A stretch of DNA of 64,000 nt from CAZTDU01 sp050248795 (GTDB lineage: Bacteria; Pseudomonadota; Gammaproteobacteria; Burkholderiales; SG8-39). Location of the stretch: positions 99,223 through 163,222 of the forward strand of contig JBFWRS010000001.1 in NCBI GenBank assembly GCA_050248795.1, read 5' to 3'. Below, in pieces: positions 16,109 through 24,991 of this stretch. Below the pieces are notes generated by a model. That model ran no database searches, had not been told where the DNA came from, and worked only from the letters and a program-made list of their open reading frames with translations. Within the stretch, counting starts at the first letter, position 1, and every line of letters starts with the position of its first letter. Made by a program: the position numbers and the translations under genes.

Positions 16109-18948
16109 AGCTTCACCCGCCGCAGCCGCAGGGCGTTGGTAACCACCGAAAACGAGCTCAGCGCCATCGCGGCGCCGGCGAAGATCGGCGACAGTAGCAG
16201 GCCGAAAACGGGATAGAGCACGCCGGCCGCGATGGGAACGCCGAGCGCGTTGTAGGCGAAGGCGAAGAAGAGATTCTGCTTCACGTTGCGCATCGTGGCG
16301 TGCGAGAGGCGGATAGCCTTGGCGATGCCGCGCAGGTCGCCCTTCACCAGCGTCACGCCCGCGCTCTCGATCGCGACGTCGGTGCCGGTGCCCATGGCGA
16401 TGCCGACGTTCGCCTGGGCGAGCGCCGGAGCATCGTTGATGCCGTCGCCGGCCATCGCAACGACCCGGCCTGCCGCCTGGAGCGCCTTGACCTTGTCCAC
16501 CTTCTGCTCGGGCAGCACTTCGCCGATGGTTTCCTCGATGCCGAGCTGCCTGCCCACTGCCTCGGCGGTCTTGCGCGAGTCGCCAGAGAGCATGACGATG
16601 CGTACGCCCTGGGATTGCAGGGCTTTTACGGCCTCGAGAGTGGTTTCCTTGATCGGGTCCGCGACCGCGATCACCGCCGCCACACGCGCGTCGATCGCGG
16701 CGTACAGCGCAGTCCTGCCCTTCGCCCGCAGCGCGTCGGCCTTGTCGGCGAGCGTCTGCGGCACGCTGCCATAGCCCTCCATGAAGCGGCGGCTGCCGAC
16801 CGCCACGCGGCGCCCGGCCACGACGCCTTGAACGCCCTGACCCGTTACCGACTCGAAGTTCTCCGTCGGTTGCAGCACCGCGCCGCGATCTTCAGCGCCC
16901 TTCACGATGGCTTGCGCGAGAGGATGCTCGCTGGCGCGCTCGAGGCTTGCAATGAGTTGCAACGCGTCGGCCTCGATGATCGACGAGTCGCTGAGAATGA
17001 AATCCGTCAGCTCCGGCCTGCCGAGCGTCAACGTGCCGGTCTTGTCCACCACCAGGGTGTCGACCTCGCGCAGCTTCTCCACGGCCTCGGCGTTGCGAAA
17101 GAGAATGCCGTTCAGCGCGCCCTGCCCCATGGCCACGGTGATCGAGATGGGCGTAGCGAGCCCCACGGCGCAGGGGCAGGCGATGATGAGCACCGCCACC
17201 GCGTTGACCACGGCGTAGGTGAGCGCGGGCTGCGGCCCGAAGAACCCCCAGACGATGGCGGTGATCACGGCGATCCCGATCACCGTCTGGACGAAGTAAG
17301 CGGCGACCAGGTCGGCAAGACGCTGCACCGGCGCGCGGGTGCGCTGTGCTTGCGCCACCATGTGGACGATGCGCGCAAGCAGCGTATCCGCGCCGATGCG
17401 CTCGGCGCGCATGATCAGGGCGCCCTTGCCGTTGATGGTGGCCCCCGTCACCCGGTCCCCCGGCTTCTTCGGCACCGGGATCGGCTCGCCGGTGACCATG
17501 GACTCGTCCACGTTCGAGGAGCCCTCCACGCAGGTGCCATCCACGGGTACTTTCTCGCCAGGCCGCACGCGCAGCCGGTCGCCGACCTGGACTTCGCTCA
17601 GCGGCACCTCGACCTCGCGGCCGTCCGCCTCCACGCGGCGCGCCGTGTTCGGCGCGAGAGCGAGCAGCTGCCGGATCGCCTGGCTGGTCTCGCCGAGCGC
17701 CCGCAACTGCATGACTTCGCCGAGAAGTACCAGCGTGACGATCACCGCCGCCGCTTCGAAGTACGCCCCGACCTCCTCGCCCCCGTGCATGCGGAACTCC
17801 GAGGGAAAGAGGCCCGGTGCAAACACCGCCGCGAGGCTGAAGAGATAGGCAAGCGCGACGCCCAGGCCGATGAGGGTGTACATGTTCGGGCTGCGATTGC
17901 GCAGCGAGAGCGCGAACTTGCGGAAGAACGGCCAGCCGCCCCAGAGGATCACGGGCGTGCCGAGCGCGAACTCGAGGAGCGAGCGGAGCTTCGGCGCGAG
18001 CCCGAAGGGCTCGGCAAAGCCCAAATACGGCGCCATGGCGAGCACCACGAGCGGCGCGCTCAGCACCGCGCTCACCCGGAACCGTCGGGTCATGTCGCGC
18101 AGTTCGGCGTTTTCCTCTTCGGCCGCCGCGACCGCTACCAACGCCATGCCGCACTTGGGACAGCTGCCCGGCCGGTCGCTGCGCACCTCAGGATGCATCG
18201 GGCACGTGTACTCCGCCGCGGGCGGCGTCACCGGCACCATCGGTACGAGCGCCATGCCGCACTTCGGACACGAGCCGGGCCCCTGCTGCACGATCTCCGG
18301 GTGCATCGGACAGGTGTACTGCCCGCTTGCGGGCTTGGGCGCCGCATCGCTCGCCCCCTTGTTCACATACCTCGCGGGGTCCGACTGAAACGAATGAAGA
18401 CAGTGCTTCGAGCAGAAGTGGTACTTCGTCCCCTTGTAAGCGAACTCTCCCGCGGCTTTCGCCGGGTCGACCGTCATGCCGCAGACCGGATCGGTTGCCA
18501 TCTTGTGCCCTTTAGTAGCGTTGAACAGTCGGTTTCCCACATAGGCGATACCGGCGGCGTTGAATGCCAGGCCGATCCAGAAGAGCTCCACCTGGAACTG
18601 CGCGGCGAACGCGACGAGGCCGGTGGCGCCTAGCACCGGGGCGACGTTGGTGAGGTAGTGCGCGCAGCAGGAAATCATCGCTGCGGTCGAAGTCGTACCC
18701 GAAGCCGCAAGCACGGTGCCGGTATCCTTGGACCGGCTGATCACCTGCCGCAGCTGCAGGTAAAGCGCGACCTGGATACCGAATCCGGCGGCGAGCGGCA
18801 CGATGTAGTACCAGAATTCGGAGAACTGGCTGACCGTGAAACTCCAGCCGGACACCAGCGTGAGCGCCCCGAAGTACACGGCGAGCATCATTCCAAAGGC
18901 GAGCGCGCCGAACCCGGAGGGCCGCGCGAGCGCAGTTTGCGCATTCAT
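16105..18948 (-). CDS. copA: Copper P1B ATPase fused to N-terminal 4-helix membrane domain, YHS and two HMBD
   Basis: A 947-residue continuous frame. Residues 1-149 are a four-helix membrane domain with a Cys-Cys-Ala-His motif (AMISCCAHYL). From residue 150 (MATDPVCGMTV) come a YHS domain, two heavy-metal-binding domains of the pattern YTCPMHPE..GSCPKCGMAL, and a CopA-type ATPase with TGEP, CPC (ACPCAVGLATP) and DKTGTLT. The ATG at 18948 overlaps the kinase gene stop, so translation most likely begins there. There is no stop before residue 150, but AAAGGG lies just before the internal ATG at 18501, which could also give a separate 798-residue pump. Copper export from the cytoplasm is the likely job. 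Confidence 0.9.
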   Translation of the reverse strand: MNAQTALARPSGFGALAFGMMLAVYFGALTLVSGWSFTVSQFSEFWYYIVPLAAGFGIQVALYLQLRQVISRSKDTGTVLAASGTTSTAAMISCCAHYLTNVAPVLGATGLVAFAAQFQVELFWIGLAFNAAGIAYVGNRLFNATKGHKMATDPVCGMTVDPAKAAGEFAYKGTKYHFCSKHCLHSFQSDPARYVNKGASDAAPKPASGQYTCPMHPEIVQQGPGSCPKCGMALVPMVPVTPPAAEYTCPMHPEVRSDRPGSCPKCGMALVAVAAAEEENAELRDMTRRFRVSAVLSAPLVVLAMAPYLGFAEPFGLAPKLRSLLEFALGTPVILWGGWPFFRKFALSLRNRSPNMYTLIGLGVALAYLFSLAAVFAPGLFPSEFRMHGGEEVGAYFEAAAVIVTLVLLGEVMQLRALGETSQAIRQLLALAPNTARRVEADGREVEVPLSEVQVGDRLRVRPGEKVPVDGTCVEGSSNVDESMVTGEPIPVPKKPGDRVTGATINGKGALIMRAERIGADTLLARIVHMVAQAQRTRAPVQRLADLVAAYFVQTVIGIAVITAIVWGFFGPQPALTYAVVNAVAVLIIACPCAVGLATPISITVAMGQGALNGILFRNAEAVEKLREVDTLVVDKTGTLTLGRPELTDFILSDSSIIEADALQLIASLERASEHPLAQAIVKGAEDRGAVLQPTENFESVTGQGVQGVVAGRRVAVGSRRFMEGYGSVPQTLADKADALRAKGRTALYAAIDARVAAVIAVADPIKETTLEAVKALQSQGVRIVMLSGDSRKTAEAVGRQLGIEETIGEVLPEQKVDKVKALQAAGRVVAMAGDGINDAPALAQANVGIAMGTGTDVAIESAGVTLVKGDLRGIAKAIRLSHATMRNVKQNLFFAFAYNALGVPIAAGVLYPVFGLLLSPIFAGAAMALSSFSVVTNALRLRRVKL

Positions 18949-20618
18949 CAGAGTCTTCCCGATTTGAGGGCGATGACCGCCCACGCCACGCCGAGGGCGC
19001 CGGCAACGATGAACCCGATGATGCCGAGCAGCGGAACGCCTTCGACGTGCGGTCCCGCGTGTGTCCCGATGACGATCGCCGACCCGACGACGATCGACGC
19101 GATGATGAGCGCGAAGGCAAGGCGGTTGCTGGCATGCAGAAGATGGCGCTCCAGCGACCCGCCGCTTTGATGGCGGATGTCGAACAGCGGCTCGCCGCGC
19201 TCCAGCCGGCCCATCAGCCGCGCGAGCGCCACCGGCGCATCGCCCGCCACTCCGCGCGCGGCGGATGTAAAGCGGTAGAGCTGTGCGATGCGCGCAGCGC
19301 CAAGCTCGGGGAGAAATGCGTGCTTGAGAAGCTGGCCGCTGTACGCGCGGAAAGCCTCGAGCGAGCTGAATTCGGGATCGAGGCTCCGCACCAGCGCCTC
19401 GAGCTCGGCGAAGGCGCGCAGCAGCAACGCCGTCTCGCGCAGCAGCCTTATGTGGTGGCGCCGGCCGAGGCGGACGAACTCGTGCAGGATGGCGCTGAAG
19501 GATTGCCGCCCCAGCCCCGATTCGCGGTAATAGCGGTCGAGCGCCGCGCCGAGGTCCTTCGTGAATTGCGTGCGATCCAGCTCGCCGGTAGCGCCGCCCA
19601 TGCCCAGATAGGCGCTCGCCACCCACCCGGCGTCTCGTGCCATCACCCCCAGGAACAGCTCGCGAAGCTTCTCCTGCACCTGGGGGGAAAGATCGCCGAG
19701 CGCGCCGAAGTCGTGGAAGCAGAGGCGGCCGTCGGCGAGCACGAACACGTTTCCAGGATGGGGGTCGCCGTGGAACGCGCCGTGCTCGAAGACCTGAGTG
19801 AGGAAGAGCCTCATAAGCTGCTGCGCCAAATCGGCGTTCCGCGCCGGAGCGGCGGCGGCCGCGTCGAGCCGGTGTCCGGGGCTGTGCTCCATGGTGAGCA
19901 CGCGCCGGGTGGTGGCTTGCCAGAAGATCCTGGGCACGAAGACGGCCGCCTCATCGCGGTTCAGCTCGGCGAAGCGCTCGGCATTGCGACCCTCGCGCTC
20001 GAAATCGAGCTCGCCGCGCAGCGTCTCGGCAAGCTCTTCGACAAGATCCGGAAGGTTGAACGCCCGCACCGAAGGCATCAGCGTTCCGGCCAGCCTGGCG
20101 AGACGGCGCAGCACCGAGATGTCGCCCTCGACGGTGGCCGCGATCCCGGGGCGCTGCACCTTCACGATCACGGACGTGCCGTCGTGCAGGGTCGCGCAAT
20201 GCACCTGCGCCATAGAGGCCGCCGCCATCGGCGAATCGTCGAAGCTTGCGTACAGCTCGCCAATGGCCTTGCCGGTCTCGTCTTCGACGATCTTGCGTGC
20301 CACCTCGGCTGGAAACGACGCCGCATCCTCGTGCAACTTGCCAAGCTCGCCGACCAGTTGCTCGGGAAAGATGTCGGTCCGGCCGGCCATCATCTGGCCG
20401 AGCTTCACAAAGGTAGGGCCAAGCTCCTCGAGCGCCTCGCGCAGGCGCACCGCGTCGCTCTTGGTCGCCTCGACTGCGGCGACGCCACCGTGGCGCCCCA
20501 ATCCCAGGCGTTCGGCGTACCGGCCCCAGCCCTTGGCGGCTGCGATCCTGGCAATCGCCGCGAAGCGGGCGAGCTCGCTCTCGGGCAGGCGCGCGTCGAG
20601 CGGCGGGCGAGCGTTCAT
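18948..20618 (-). CDS. ABC1/AarF-UbiB family atypical kinase
   Basis: A 556-residue protein of the ADCK/UbiB-like kinase family. Signatures are the KxGQ-type GPTFVKLGQMMAGRTDIFP, the Ala-rich loop MAAASMAQVH, VKVQRPG, the catalytic FHGDPHPGN and FHDFGALGD. Two membrane helices occur at the C-terminus (about 500-550). Members support quinone synthesis or other lipid-linked processes. No ubi genes are adjacent, and the gene sits between a secreted protein and the fused copper ATPase with ATGA overlaps on both sides. A role in quinone homeostasis under metal or oxygen stress is inference. Confidence 0.92.
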   Translation of the reverse strand: MNARPPLDARLPESELARFAAIARIAAAKGWGRYAERLGLGRHGGVAAVEATKSDAVRLREALEELGPTFVKLGQMMAGRTDIFPEQLVGELGKLHEDAASFPAEVARKIVEDETGKAIGELYASFDDSPMAAASMAQVHCATLHDGTSVIVKVQRPGIAATVEGDISVLRRLARLAGTLMPSVRAFNLPDLVEELAETLRGELDFEREGRNAERFAELNRDEAAVFVPRIFWQATTRRVLTMEHSPGHRLDAAAAAPARNADLAQQLMRLFLTQVFEHGAFHGDPHPGNVFVLADGRLCFHDFGALGDLSPQVQEKLRELFLGVMARDAGWVASAYLGMGGATGELDRTQFTKDLGAALDRYYRESGLGRQSFSAILHEFVRLGRRHHIRLLRETALLLRAFAELEALVRSLDPEFSSLEAFRAYSGQLLKHAFLPELGAARIAQLYRFTSAARGVAGDAPVALARLMGRLERGEPLFDIRHQSGGSLERHLLHASNRLAFALIIASIVVGSAIVIGTHAGPHVEGVPLLGIIGFIVAGALGVAWAVIALKSGRL

Positions 20619-21085
20619 CGCCGGCTCTCCGGAGATAGGCGGTATTCGAATTCAGCCGAGGCCACCTCCGCGACGCCTGGCCGGCGCGCCTCAAAGCGCA
20701 GCCGGTAGATCCCTGGCGCACCGAGCGAGAAAAACCCGCCGAAGCTCGGCTGATTGGCGATCGCCATCGGCTCGAGCCGCTTGGTAGCCGACGGGCCGCC
20801 AAGCAGCGTCACCGTGGCGGTCACCTCGGCATCCGCGATGCGTTCACCCTTGGTGGCGTCGAACAGGGCAACCACCAGGTGGCTCGCACCCTTCGGCGCC
20901 GCGCCGCGATGCATTTCGCGCTCAGGGTGCTGCTCCGGATGGGCGAGCACCACCTCCGCCGGCACGACGCCGTAGTGGAATACGACGCCCGGCTTCGGCT
21001 GGCGCAGCGCGTGGGCCGGCTCGGCAGCAATGAGTGGGCCTGCGAAGAAGAGCGACACCAGCGAAACCAGAAACGCGGACTTCAT
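20615..21085 (-). CDS. Exported protein with YtkA/FixH-like beta domain
   Basis: A 156-residue protein with a clear signal peptide (MKSAFLVSLVSLFFAGPLIA, then AEPAHA). A region with several His residues follows (about 45-65), then a C-terminal beta-rich domain (VTATVTLLGG.., PGIYRLRFEARRP) that resembles YtkA/FixH-like folds, though I am not certain. The ATG at 21085 begins the signal peptide and is preferred over an upstream in-frame start. Its stop overlaps the kinase start (ATGA). A periplasmic location is likely and the function is unknown. Confidence 0.75.
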   Translation of the reverse strand: MKSAFLVSLVSLFFAGPLIAAEPAHALRQPKPGVVFHYGVVPAEVVLAHPEQHPEREMHRGAAPKGASHLVVALFDATKGERIADAEVTATVTLLGGPSATKRLEPMAIANQPSFGGFFSLGAPGIYRLRFEARRPGVAEVASAEFEYRLSPESRR

Positions 21086-21176
21086 GTGGGTTCCCAATAA
21101 AAGTTGCCGATACTGCGTGAAACACACCGCCGGGCCTGCAATCAGCCGTTCGCGGCAGCAACCGCTTTGGGACCGC

Positions 21177-21578
21177 TCAGATCAGAATGCGCGCCGAGCG
21201 GGCGTAATAAGACGGGAAGACGGGTGGACCGTTAGGAGGGAGCGGAGCAGGGAGCGAAAAGGTTGCCGTGCGCCACAAGAGCGAAGCGCTCGCCAAGGGA
21301 ACAGTAACCGGTGACTTTATGGCGGATGCAACCGCGCTTGCCGGGGCTGCGAGGCTTGGCGCCTCCACTGAGGCGCAGCACGGTTCCGGGTGTTCATGAT
21401 GCGAGATCGCTCCCGCTGAGTGACCCGCGGCGACCAGACCCGATTTCGACGGGTTATCCTGATGCTGGTACACCTCGCAAATGGGGCGGGCGAGCGCTGT
21501 GGACAGCGCGAGGAGCGCCAACACGAAAACTCCCCATCTCGCTCGTTCCCGGATTAGAAGTTGCATTCCATCGCTCAT
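21177..21578 (-). CDS. Small exported protein, His/Cys containing, unknown
   Basis: A protein of up to 133 residues with an N-terminal hydrophobic signal (WGVFVLALLALSTALA) and a mature part containing HQ, HEHPEPCC and a Pro/Ala-rich tail. A second ATG at 21566 (MQLLIRERAR) gives a more typical signal peptide and may be the true start. It is the first gene downstream of a perfect FNR-type box and the probable leader gene of the large operon, with 91 bases to the next gene. The HEHPEPCC cluster could bind metal. I recognise no family. Confidence 0.6.
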   Translation of the reverse strand: MSDGMQLLIRERARWGVFVLALLALSTALARPICEVYQHQDNPSKSGLVAAGHSAGAISHHEHPEPCCASVEAPSLAAPASAVASAIKSPVTVPLASASLLWRTATFSLPAPLPPNGPPVFPSYYARSARILI

Positions 21579-21613
21579 TACACAGTAGCTTCGCCTATTT
21601 CCAAGGCGGGGAT

Positions 21614-21627
21614 TTGATCTTGATCAA
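21614..21627 (-). promoter_or_regulatory. FNR/ANR-type binding site
   Basis: The sequence TTGATCTTGATCAA matches the FNR-family consensus TTGAT-N4-ATCAA at every defined base. Its centre lies about 42 bases upstream of position 21578, where a class II FNR promoter would place transcription start. A weak TACTGT hexamer at 21587-21582 could serve as -10. It is placed to control the minus-strand operon from 21578 down to the window edge. Regulation by oxygen (FNR/ANR) or nitric oxide (DNR) is inferred. Confidence 0.7.
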
Positions 21628-22059
21628 TCACTGTAGCCTACCGCGTCCCGCGCCCCTTAGCAGCAGAAGCGTAAGCCCCGGTACGATCAACCATTGAAGG
21701 AGGGGCGCGACCCCTATGCCCAGCAGCTGTGGCATTGAGGGAGAATAAGCCCACGAGCCGCGGATGGAAACGTTTAGCCACTCACTGAACGCGGTGTAGG
21801 CCATTCCGGCGACAATACCGGCGCCAAGGCCGAGCCCCGGCCGTTCAATGGGCCACCGGCCGTTGCGCGCAACGAGCGCCGCTACGAGGTAGGTACCCGT
21901 CGCGATGACGACATCGCCGCCGGTGCAATGCCCCACCGCAAAGGCGATCGTCGCGAGATCGCCCTCCTCGTAGATCGTATAGAGCGGAAGCTGCCCGATC
22001 TCCCAGACGAGATTCAGCAGTGCCGAAAGCGCGAGCCACTGTATGGAGACCCAAAACAC
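21628..22059 (-). CDS. Conserved membrane protein of copper operon, unknown
   Basis: A 143-residue protein with about four hydrophobic segments, including SALLNLVWEIGQLPLY, TAFSEWLNVSIRGSWAY and a C-terminal helix WLIVPGLTLLLL. The GTG at 22059 begins one base after the cueR stop; a TTG at 22080 would instead overlap cueR by 20 bases. It is the third gene of the copA-cueR transcript. I do not know a named family. Its FNR-box-proximal end shows that two regulons abut here. Confidence 0.7.
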   Translation of the reverse strand: MFWVSIQWLALSALLNLVWEIGQLPLYTIYEEGDLATIAFAVGHCTGGDVVIATGTYLVAALVARNGRWPIERPGLGLGAGIVAGMAYTAFSEWLNVSIRGSWAYSPSMPQLLGIGVAPLLQWLIVPGLTLLLLRGAGRGRLQ

Positions 22060-22060
22060 C

Positions 22061-22507
22061 CTAAGCTGACTTCTCGGCAAGCTCTTCGAGGATCGGGCAG
22101 TCCGGGCGGTGATCGCCGTGACAATGCTTCGCCAGGTACTCGAGCGTGTCCACCATGGACTTCAGCTCTTCCACCTTGGCCTTCAGCTCGTCGATATGCT
22201 TGCCGGCGATCCTCTTGACCGATGCGCTGGAGCGGGACTTGTTCTGCCACAGGCTTAGCAGCTCCTTTATGTCGTCCATTGAGAAGCCCAGCGCCCGGGC
22301 GCGCCGGATGAAGCGCAGCACGTGCACATCGTTCGGACCGTAGACGCGATAGTTCGCGAACGTGCGGGCCACCTTGGGCAGCAGGCCGATCGACTCATAG
22401 TGGCGAATCATCTTCACCGAGACGCCGCTCTCCTTCGAGGCGCGGCCGATGTCCATCAAGCCACGTTCAATAGCCTCCGCATGCTCGAGGGTCTCCATTC
22501 TTCCCAT
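22061..22507 (-). CDS. cueR: CueR-type Cu(I)-responsive MerR regulator
   Basis: A 148-residue MerR-family regulator. The N-terminal winged helix (MDIGRASKESGVSVKMIRHYESIGLL) is followed by a long dimerisation helix and a C-terminal metal loop CHGDHRPDC. The two cysteines, seven residues apart, are the CueR-type monovalent-metal ligands. An N-terminal extension of about 17 residues precedes the usual start, so translation may begin at MDIGRA. It follows copA by one base. Matching operators lie in the copA-copZ intergenic region. Confidence 0.93.
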   Translation of the reverse strand: MGRMETLEHAEAIERGLMDIGRASKESGVSVKMIRHYESIGLLPKVARTFANYRVYGPNDVHVLRFIRRARALGFSMDDIKELLSLWQNKSRSSASVKRIAGKHIDELKAKVEELKSMVDTLEYLAKHCHGDHRPDCPILEELAEKSA

Positions 22508-22508
22508 T

Positions 22509-24665
22509 TCAGCTCTCCGGCTTCCAGCGTTTCAGCAGAAGCGTGTTCGCCACCACGCTTACACTCGACAGCGCCATGGCGGCTCCGGCAAGCACCGGGC
22601 TCAGGATACCGAATGCGGCGAGCGGGATACCGACCACGTTGTAGACGAACGCCCAGAAAAGATTCTGGCGGATCTTCGCGTAAGTGCGCCGCGAAATGTC
22701 GACGGCGGCGGCCACAAGTCGCGGGTCGGAGCGCATGAGGGTTACGCCCGCCGCGTGCATCGCGACGTCGGTTCCGCTCCCCATCGCAATGCCGAGGTCC
22801 GCGGCGGCCAGGGCGGGCGCGTCGTTCACGCCATCGCCGACCATCGCCACCCGGCGATCCGCGGTGCGAAGCTCGACTATGGCGCTGGCCTTGTCTGCGG
22901 GGAGGATTTCGGCGCGGACATCGTCGATGCCGAGGCGGCGGCCGACGGCCTGCGCCGCCGCGCGGTTGTCTCCGGTCAGCATCACCGTTCGCACGCCGCG
23001 TTCCCGAAGCTGGCTGATCGCTTCCTCGGCCTCCGGGCGGACCTGGTCGCCGAAGGCCATGGCAGCCAGAACGGCCGGCGTACCCGTGACGTCGGCCAGC
23101 CAGGAAACCGTCATGCCCTGCGCTTCCAGCTCGGCTGCCTTCGCCGCAAGCGGCGAGAGCTCAACGTTCAGCTCGCGCATCCAGCGGCCGGAGCCGATCA
23201 CCAGGCGCTTGCCTTCGACCGAAGCTTCCATGCCCCGTCCGGGAATGGCCCTGGCGGCTCCCACGCTCGGCAGTTCGAGGCCTTGCGCGGCGCTTAGCAC
23301 GGCTTTCGCCAAGGGGTGCTCGCTGCCCGCCTGAACAGCGGCGGCCCATGCCAGTGCGACGGCGCGCTCCACGCCGGAGGGCTCGAATGCCGCCAGGACG
23401 GGCTTACCGACGGTAAGGGTCCCGGTCTTGTCGAATGCCACGGTGGCTACGGCGTGGGCCGTCTCAAGCGCCTCCGCGTCCTTGATGAGAATGCCGTACT
23501 TGGCCGCCACCCCGGTACCCGCCATGATGGCGGTAGGCGTCGCGAGGCCGAGCGCGCACGGGCAGGCGATCACGAGCACCGCCACCGCGTTCAACAGAGC
23601 CTGCTCCCAGTTTCCGGTGGCGACCCCCCAGCCGAGCACCGTGGCGAGCGCGATGCCGAGCACCACAGGAACGAAGACCGCGCTCACGCGATCCACCAGG
23701 CGCTGAATGGGAGCCTTTTTCGCCTGGGCGTTCTCGACAAGCTCGATGATCTTCGCGAGCGTGGACTGTGCGCCAACGGCGGTGACCCGCACAGTCAGAA
23801 CGCCGTCGGCGTTGACGGCGCCTCCCGTGACCGGATCGCCGGGCGCCTTGGCGACCGGCAAGGACTCGCCGGTCAGCATGGATTCGTCCGCGTGGCTTCG
23901 GCCCTCGACTACCATGCCGTCCGCCGGAATCCGTTCACCAGGCCGGACCACTACCCTGTCTTCGAGCACCAGGGCCGACGCCGCAATCTCCACTTCCGTC
24001 CCGGCTCTCAGCACACGCGCCGTATCCGGCCGCAGCGATTGGAGCGCCCGGATTGCCTCGGTCGTCTGCCGCTTGGCGCGTCCTTCGAGCCACTTGCCAA
24101 GCAGCACAAGCGTGATCACCGCCGCCGACGCCTCGAAGTAAAGGTGCGGCTCGTGCCCCCAGTGGCGCGCCAGCATGTAGACCGAAAGGCCGTAGGCCGC
24201 GCTCGTTCCCAAGGCGACCAGAAGGTCCATGTTCCCCGTGCGGGCGCGCACAGCCTTCCAGCCCGCCTTGTAGAAACGCGCGCCTAGCCAGAACTGAACC
24301 GGCGTGGCGAGGAGGAACTGGAGCCACCCCGGCAGCATCCAGTCGGAGCCGAACGCGCCGCCAGCCATCGGGGCCAGCAGCGGCACCGTGAGCGCCGCCG
24401 CAATGGCAACCGGCCACCAGCTCCTGTCCTTCGCCGGCTTCGGCGCAGCAACTAGGCGCGCCTCATAGCCAGCGTCCCGCACGGCGGCGACAAGCGAATC
24501 CGGCGACGCGCCTTCCGCGAAGCTAACCGTGGCGGTCTCGGTGGCAAGGTTCACTTCGGCGCTACCTACACCCGGGACCCGCTTGAGCGCCTTCTCGACC
24601 CGCGCGACGCAGGACGCGCACGTCATGCCTTCGATCGGCAGCTTGATCAGATGGGCTGTTTTCAT
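22509..24665 (-). CDS. copA: Cu(+)-exporting P1B-type ATPase
   Basis: A 718-residue copper exporter. It has an N-terminal HMA domain with GMTCASC, eight membrane helices, ACPCALGLATP (CPC motif), TGES and DKTGTLT. Length and order fit CopA. It is the first gene of copA-cueR-membrane protein, divergent from copZ. The -10 element of its CueR promoter ends only eight bases before the ATG, so the transcript should be nearly leaderless, and no Shine-Dalgarno sequence is visible. CueR should activate it when cytoplasmic Cu(I) rises. Confidence 0.97.
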   Translation of the reverse strand: MKTAHLIKLPIEGMTCASCVARVEKALKRVPGVGSAEVNLATETATVSFAEGASPDSLVAAVRDAGYEARLVAAPKPAKDRSWWPVAIAAALTVPLLAPMAGGAFGSDWMLPGWLQFLLATPVQFWLGARFYKAGWKAVRARTGNMDLLVALGTSAAYGLSVYMLARHWGHEPHLYFEASAAVITLVLLGKWLEGRAKRQTTEAIRALQSLRPDTARVLRAGTEVEIAASALVLEDRVVVRPGERIPADGMVVEGRSHADESMLTGESLPVAKAPGDPVTGGAVNADGVLTVRVTAVGAQSTLAKIIELVENAQAKKAPIQRLVDRVSAVFVPVVLGIALATVLGWGVATGNWEQALLNAVAVLVIACPCALGLATPTAIMAGTGVAAKYGILIKDAEALETAHAVATVAFDKTGTLTVGKPVLAAFEPSGVERAVALAWAAAVQAGSEHPLAKAVLSAAQGLELPSVGAARAIPGRGMEASVEGKRLVIGSGRWMRELNVELSPLAAKAAELEAQGMTVSWLADVTGTPAVLAAMAFGDQVRPEAEEAISQLRERGVRTVMLTGDNRAAAQAVGRRLGIDDVRAEILPADKASAIVELRTADRRVAMVGDGVNDAPALAAADLGIAMGSGTDVAMHAAGVTLMRSDPRLVAAAVDISRRTYAKIRQNLFWAFVYNVVGIPLAAFGILSPVLAGAAMALSSVSVVANTLLLKRWKPES

Positions 24666-24673
24666 GGTGCGGC

Positions 24674-24704
24674 AGCCTAAACCCTACCCTTATGGGAGGG
24701 TCAA
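24674..24704 (-). promoter_or_regulatory. CueR-dependent promoter of copA
   Basis: Read on the minus strand, TTGACC (24704-24699) is followed by a 19-base spacer and TAGGCT (24679-24674). The over-long 19-base spacer carries a dyad (ACCCTACCC...GGGAGGGT on the plus strand), as expected for MerR-family activation by promoter distortion. The -35 hexamer is separated by only four bases from that of the opposite copZ promoter. Confidence 0.85.
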
Positions 24705-24708
24705 GCGC

Positions 24709-24739
24709 TTGACCTTACCACCGTGGGAGGCTGAATCCT
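24709..24739 (+). promoter_or_regulatory. CueR-dependent promoter of copZ
   Basis: TTGACC at 24709-24714 is followed by exactly 19 bases and the hexamer AATCCT at 24734-24739. The spacer contains the imperfect dyad CCTTACCACCGTGGGAGG. This matches the CueR operator layout and drives copZ, whose ATG lies about 34 bases from the predicted start of transcription with a strong AAGGAG before it. Confidence 0.8.
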
Positions 24740-24779
24740 CGCGTCATGCCCGACTGGGCAGCCAACTGAAGGAGACAAC

Positions 24780-24983
24780 ATGTACCAGTTCAACGTACCC
24801 GATATGACGTGCGGCCACTGCGTCAGCACGATTACCAAGGCGGTGAAGTCGGAGGACCCCAAGGCGAAGGTCGAGATCCACCTGGGCCAGCACCTGGTCA
24901 AGATCGAGTCTGCGCTTTCCCAGGACGAGATCGCCCAGCAGATCGCCGAAGCCGGCTACACGCCGACCGCGGTGGCGGCATAA
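24780..24983 (+). CDS. copZ: CopZ-type copper chaperone
   Basis: A 67-residue HMA-domain protein with the metal site MTCGHC at residues 9-14 and a ferredoxin-like alternation of strands and helices. It carries Cu(I) in the cytoplasm and delivers it to CopA or CueR. AAGGAG lies seven bases before the ATG. It is transcribed divergently from copA from its own CueR promoter and is followed by a hairpin. Confidence 0.95.
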   Translation: MYQFNVPDMTCGHCVSTITKAVKSEDPKAKVEIHLGQHLVKIESALSQDEIAQQIAEAGYTPTAVAA

Positions 24984-24991
24984 CTCAGCAA

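Noticed and set aside
16300..18633. 777-codon open frame antisense to the fused copper ATPase
   Set aside because: It is a GC-bias shadow of the real gene. Its translation has no family motifs and is rich in Arg, His and Asp as antisense frames are.
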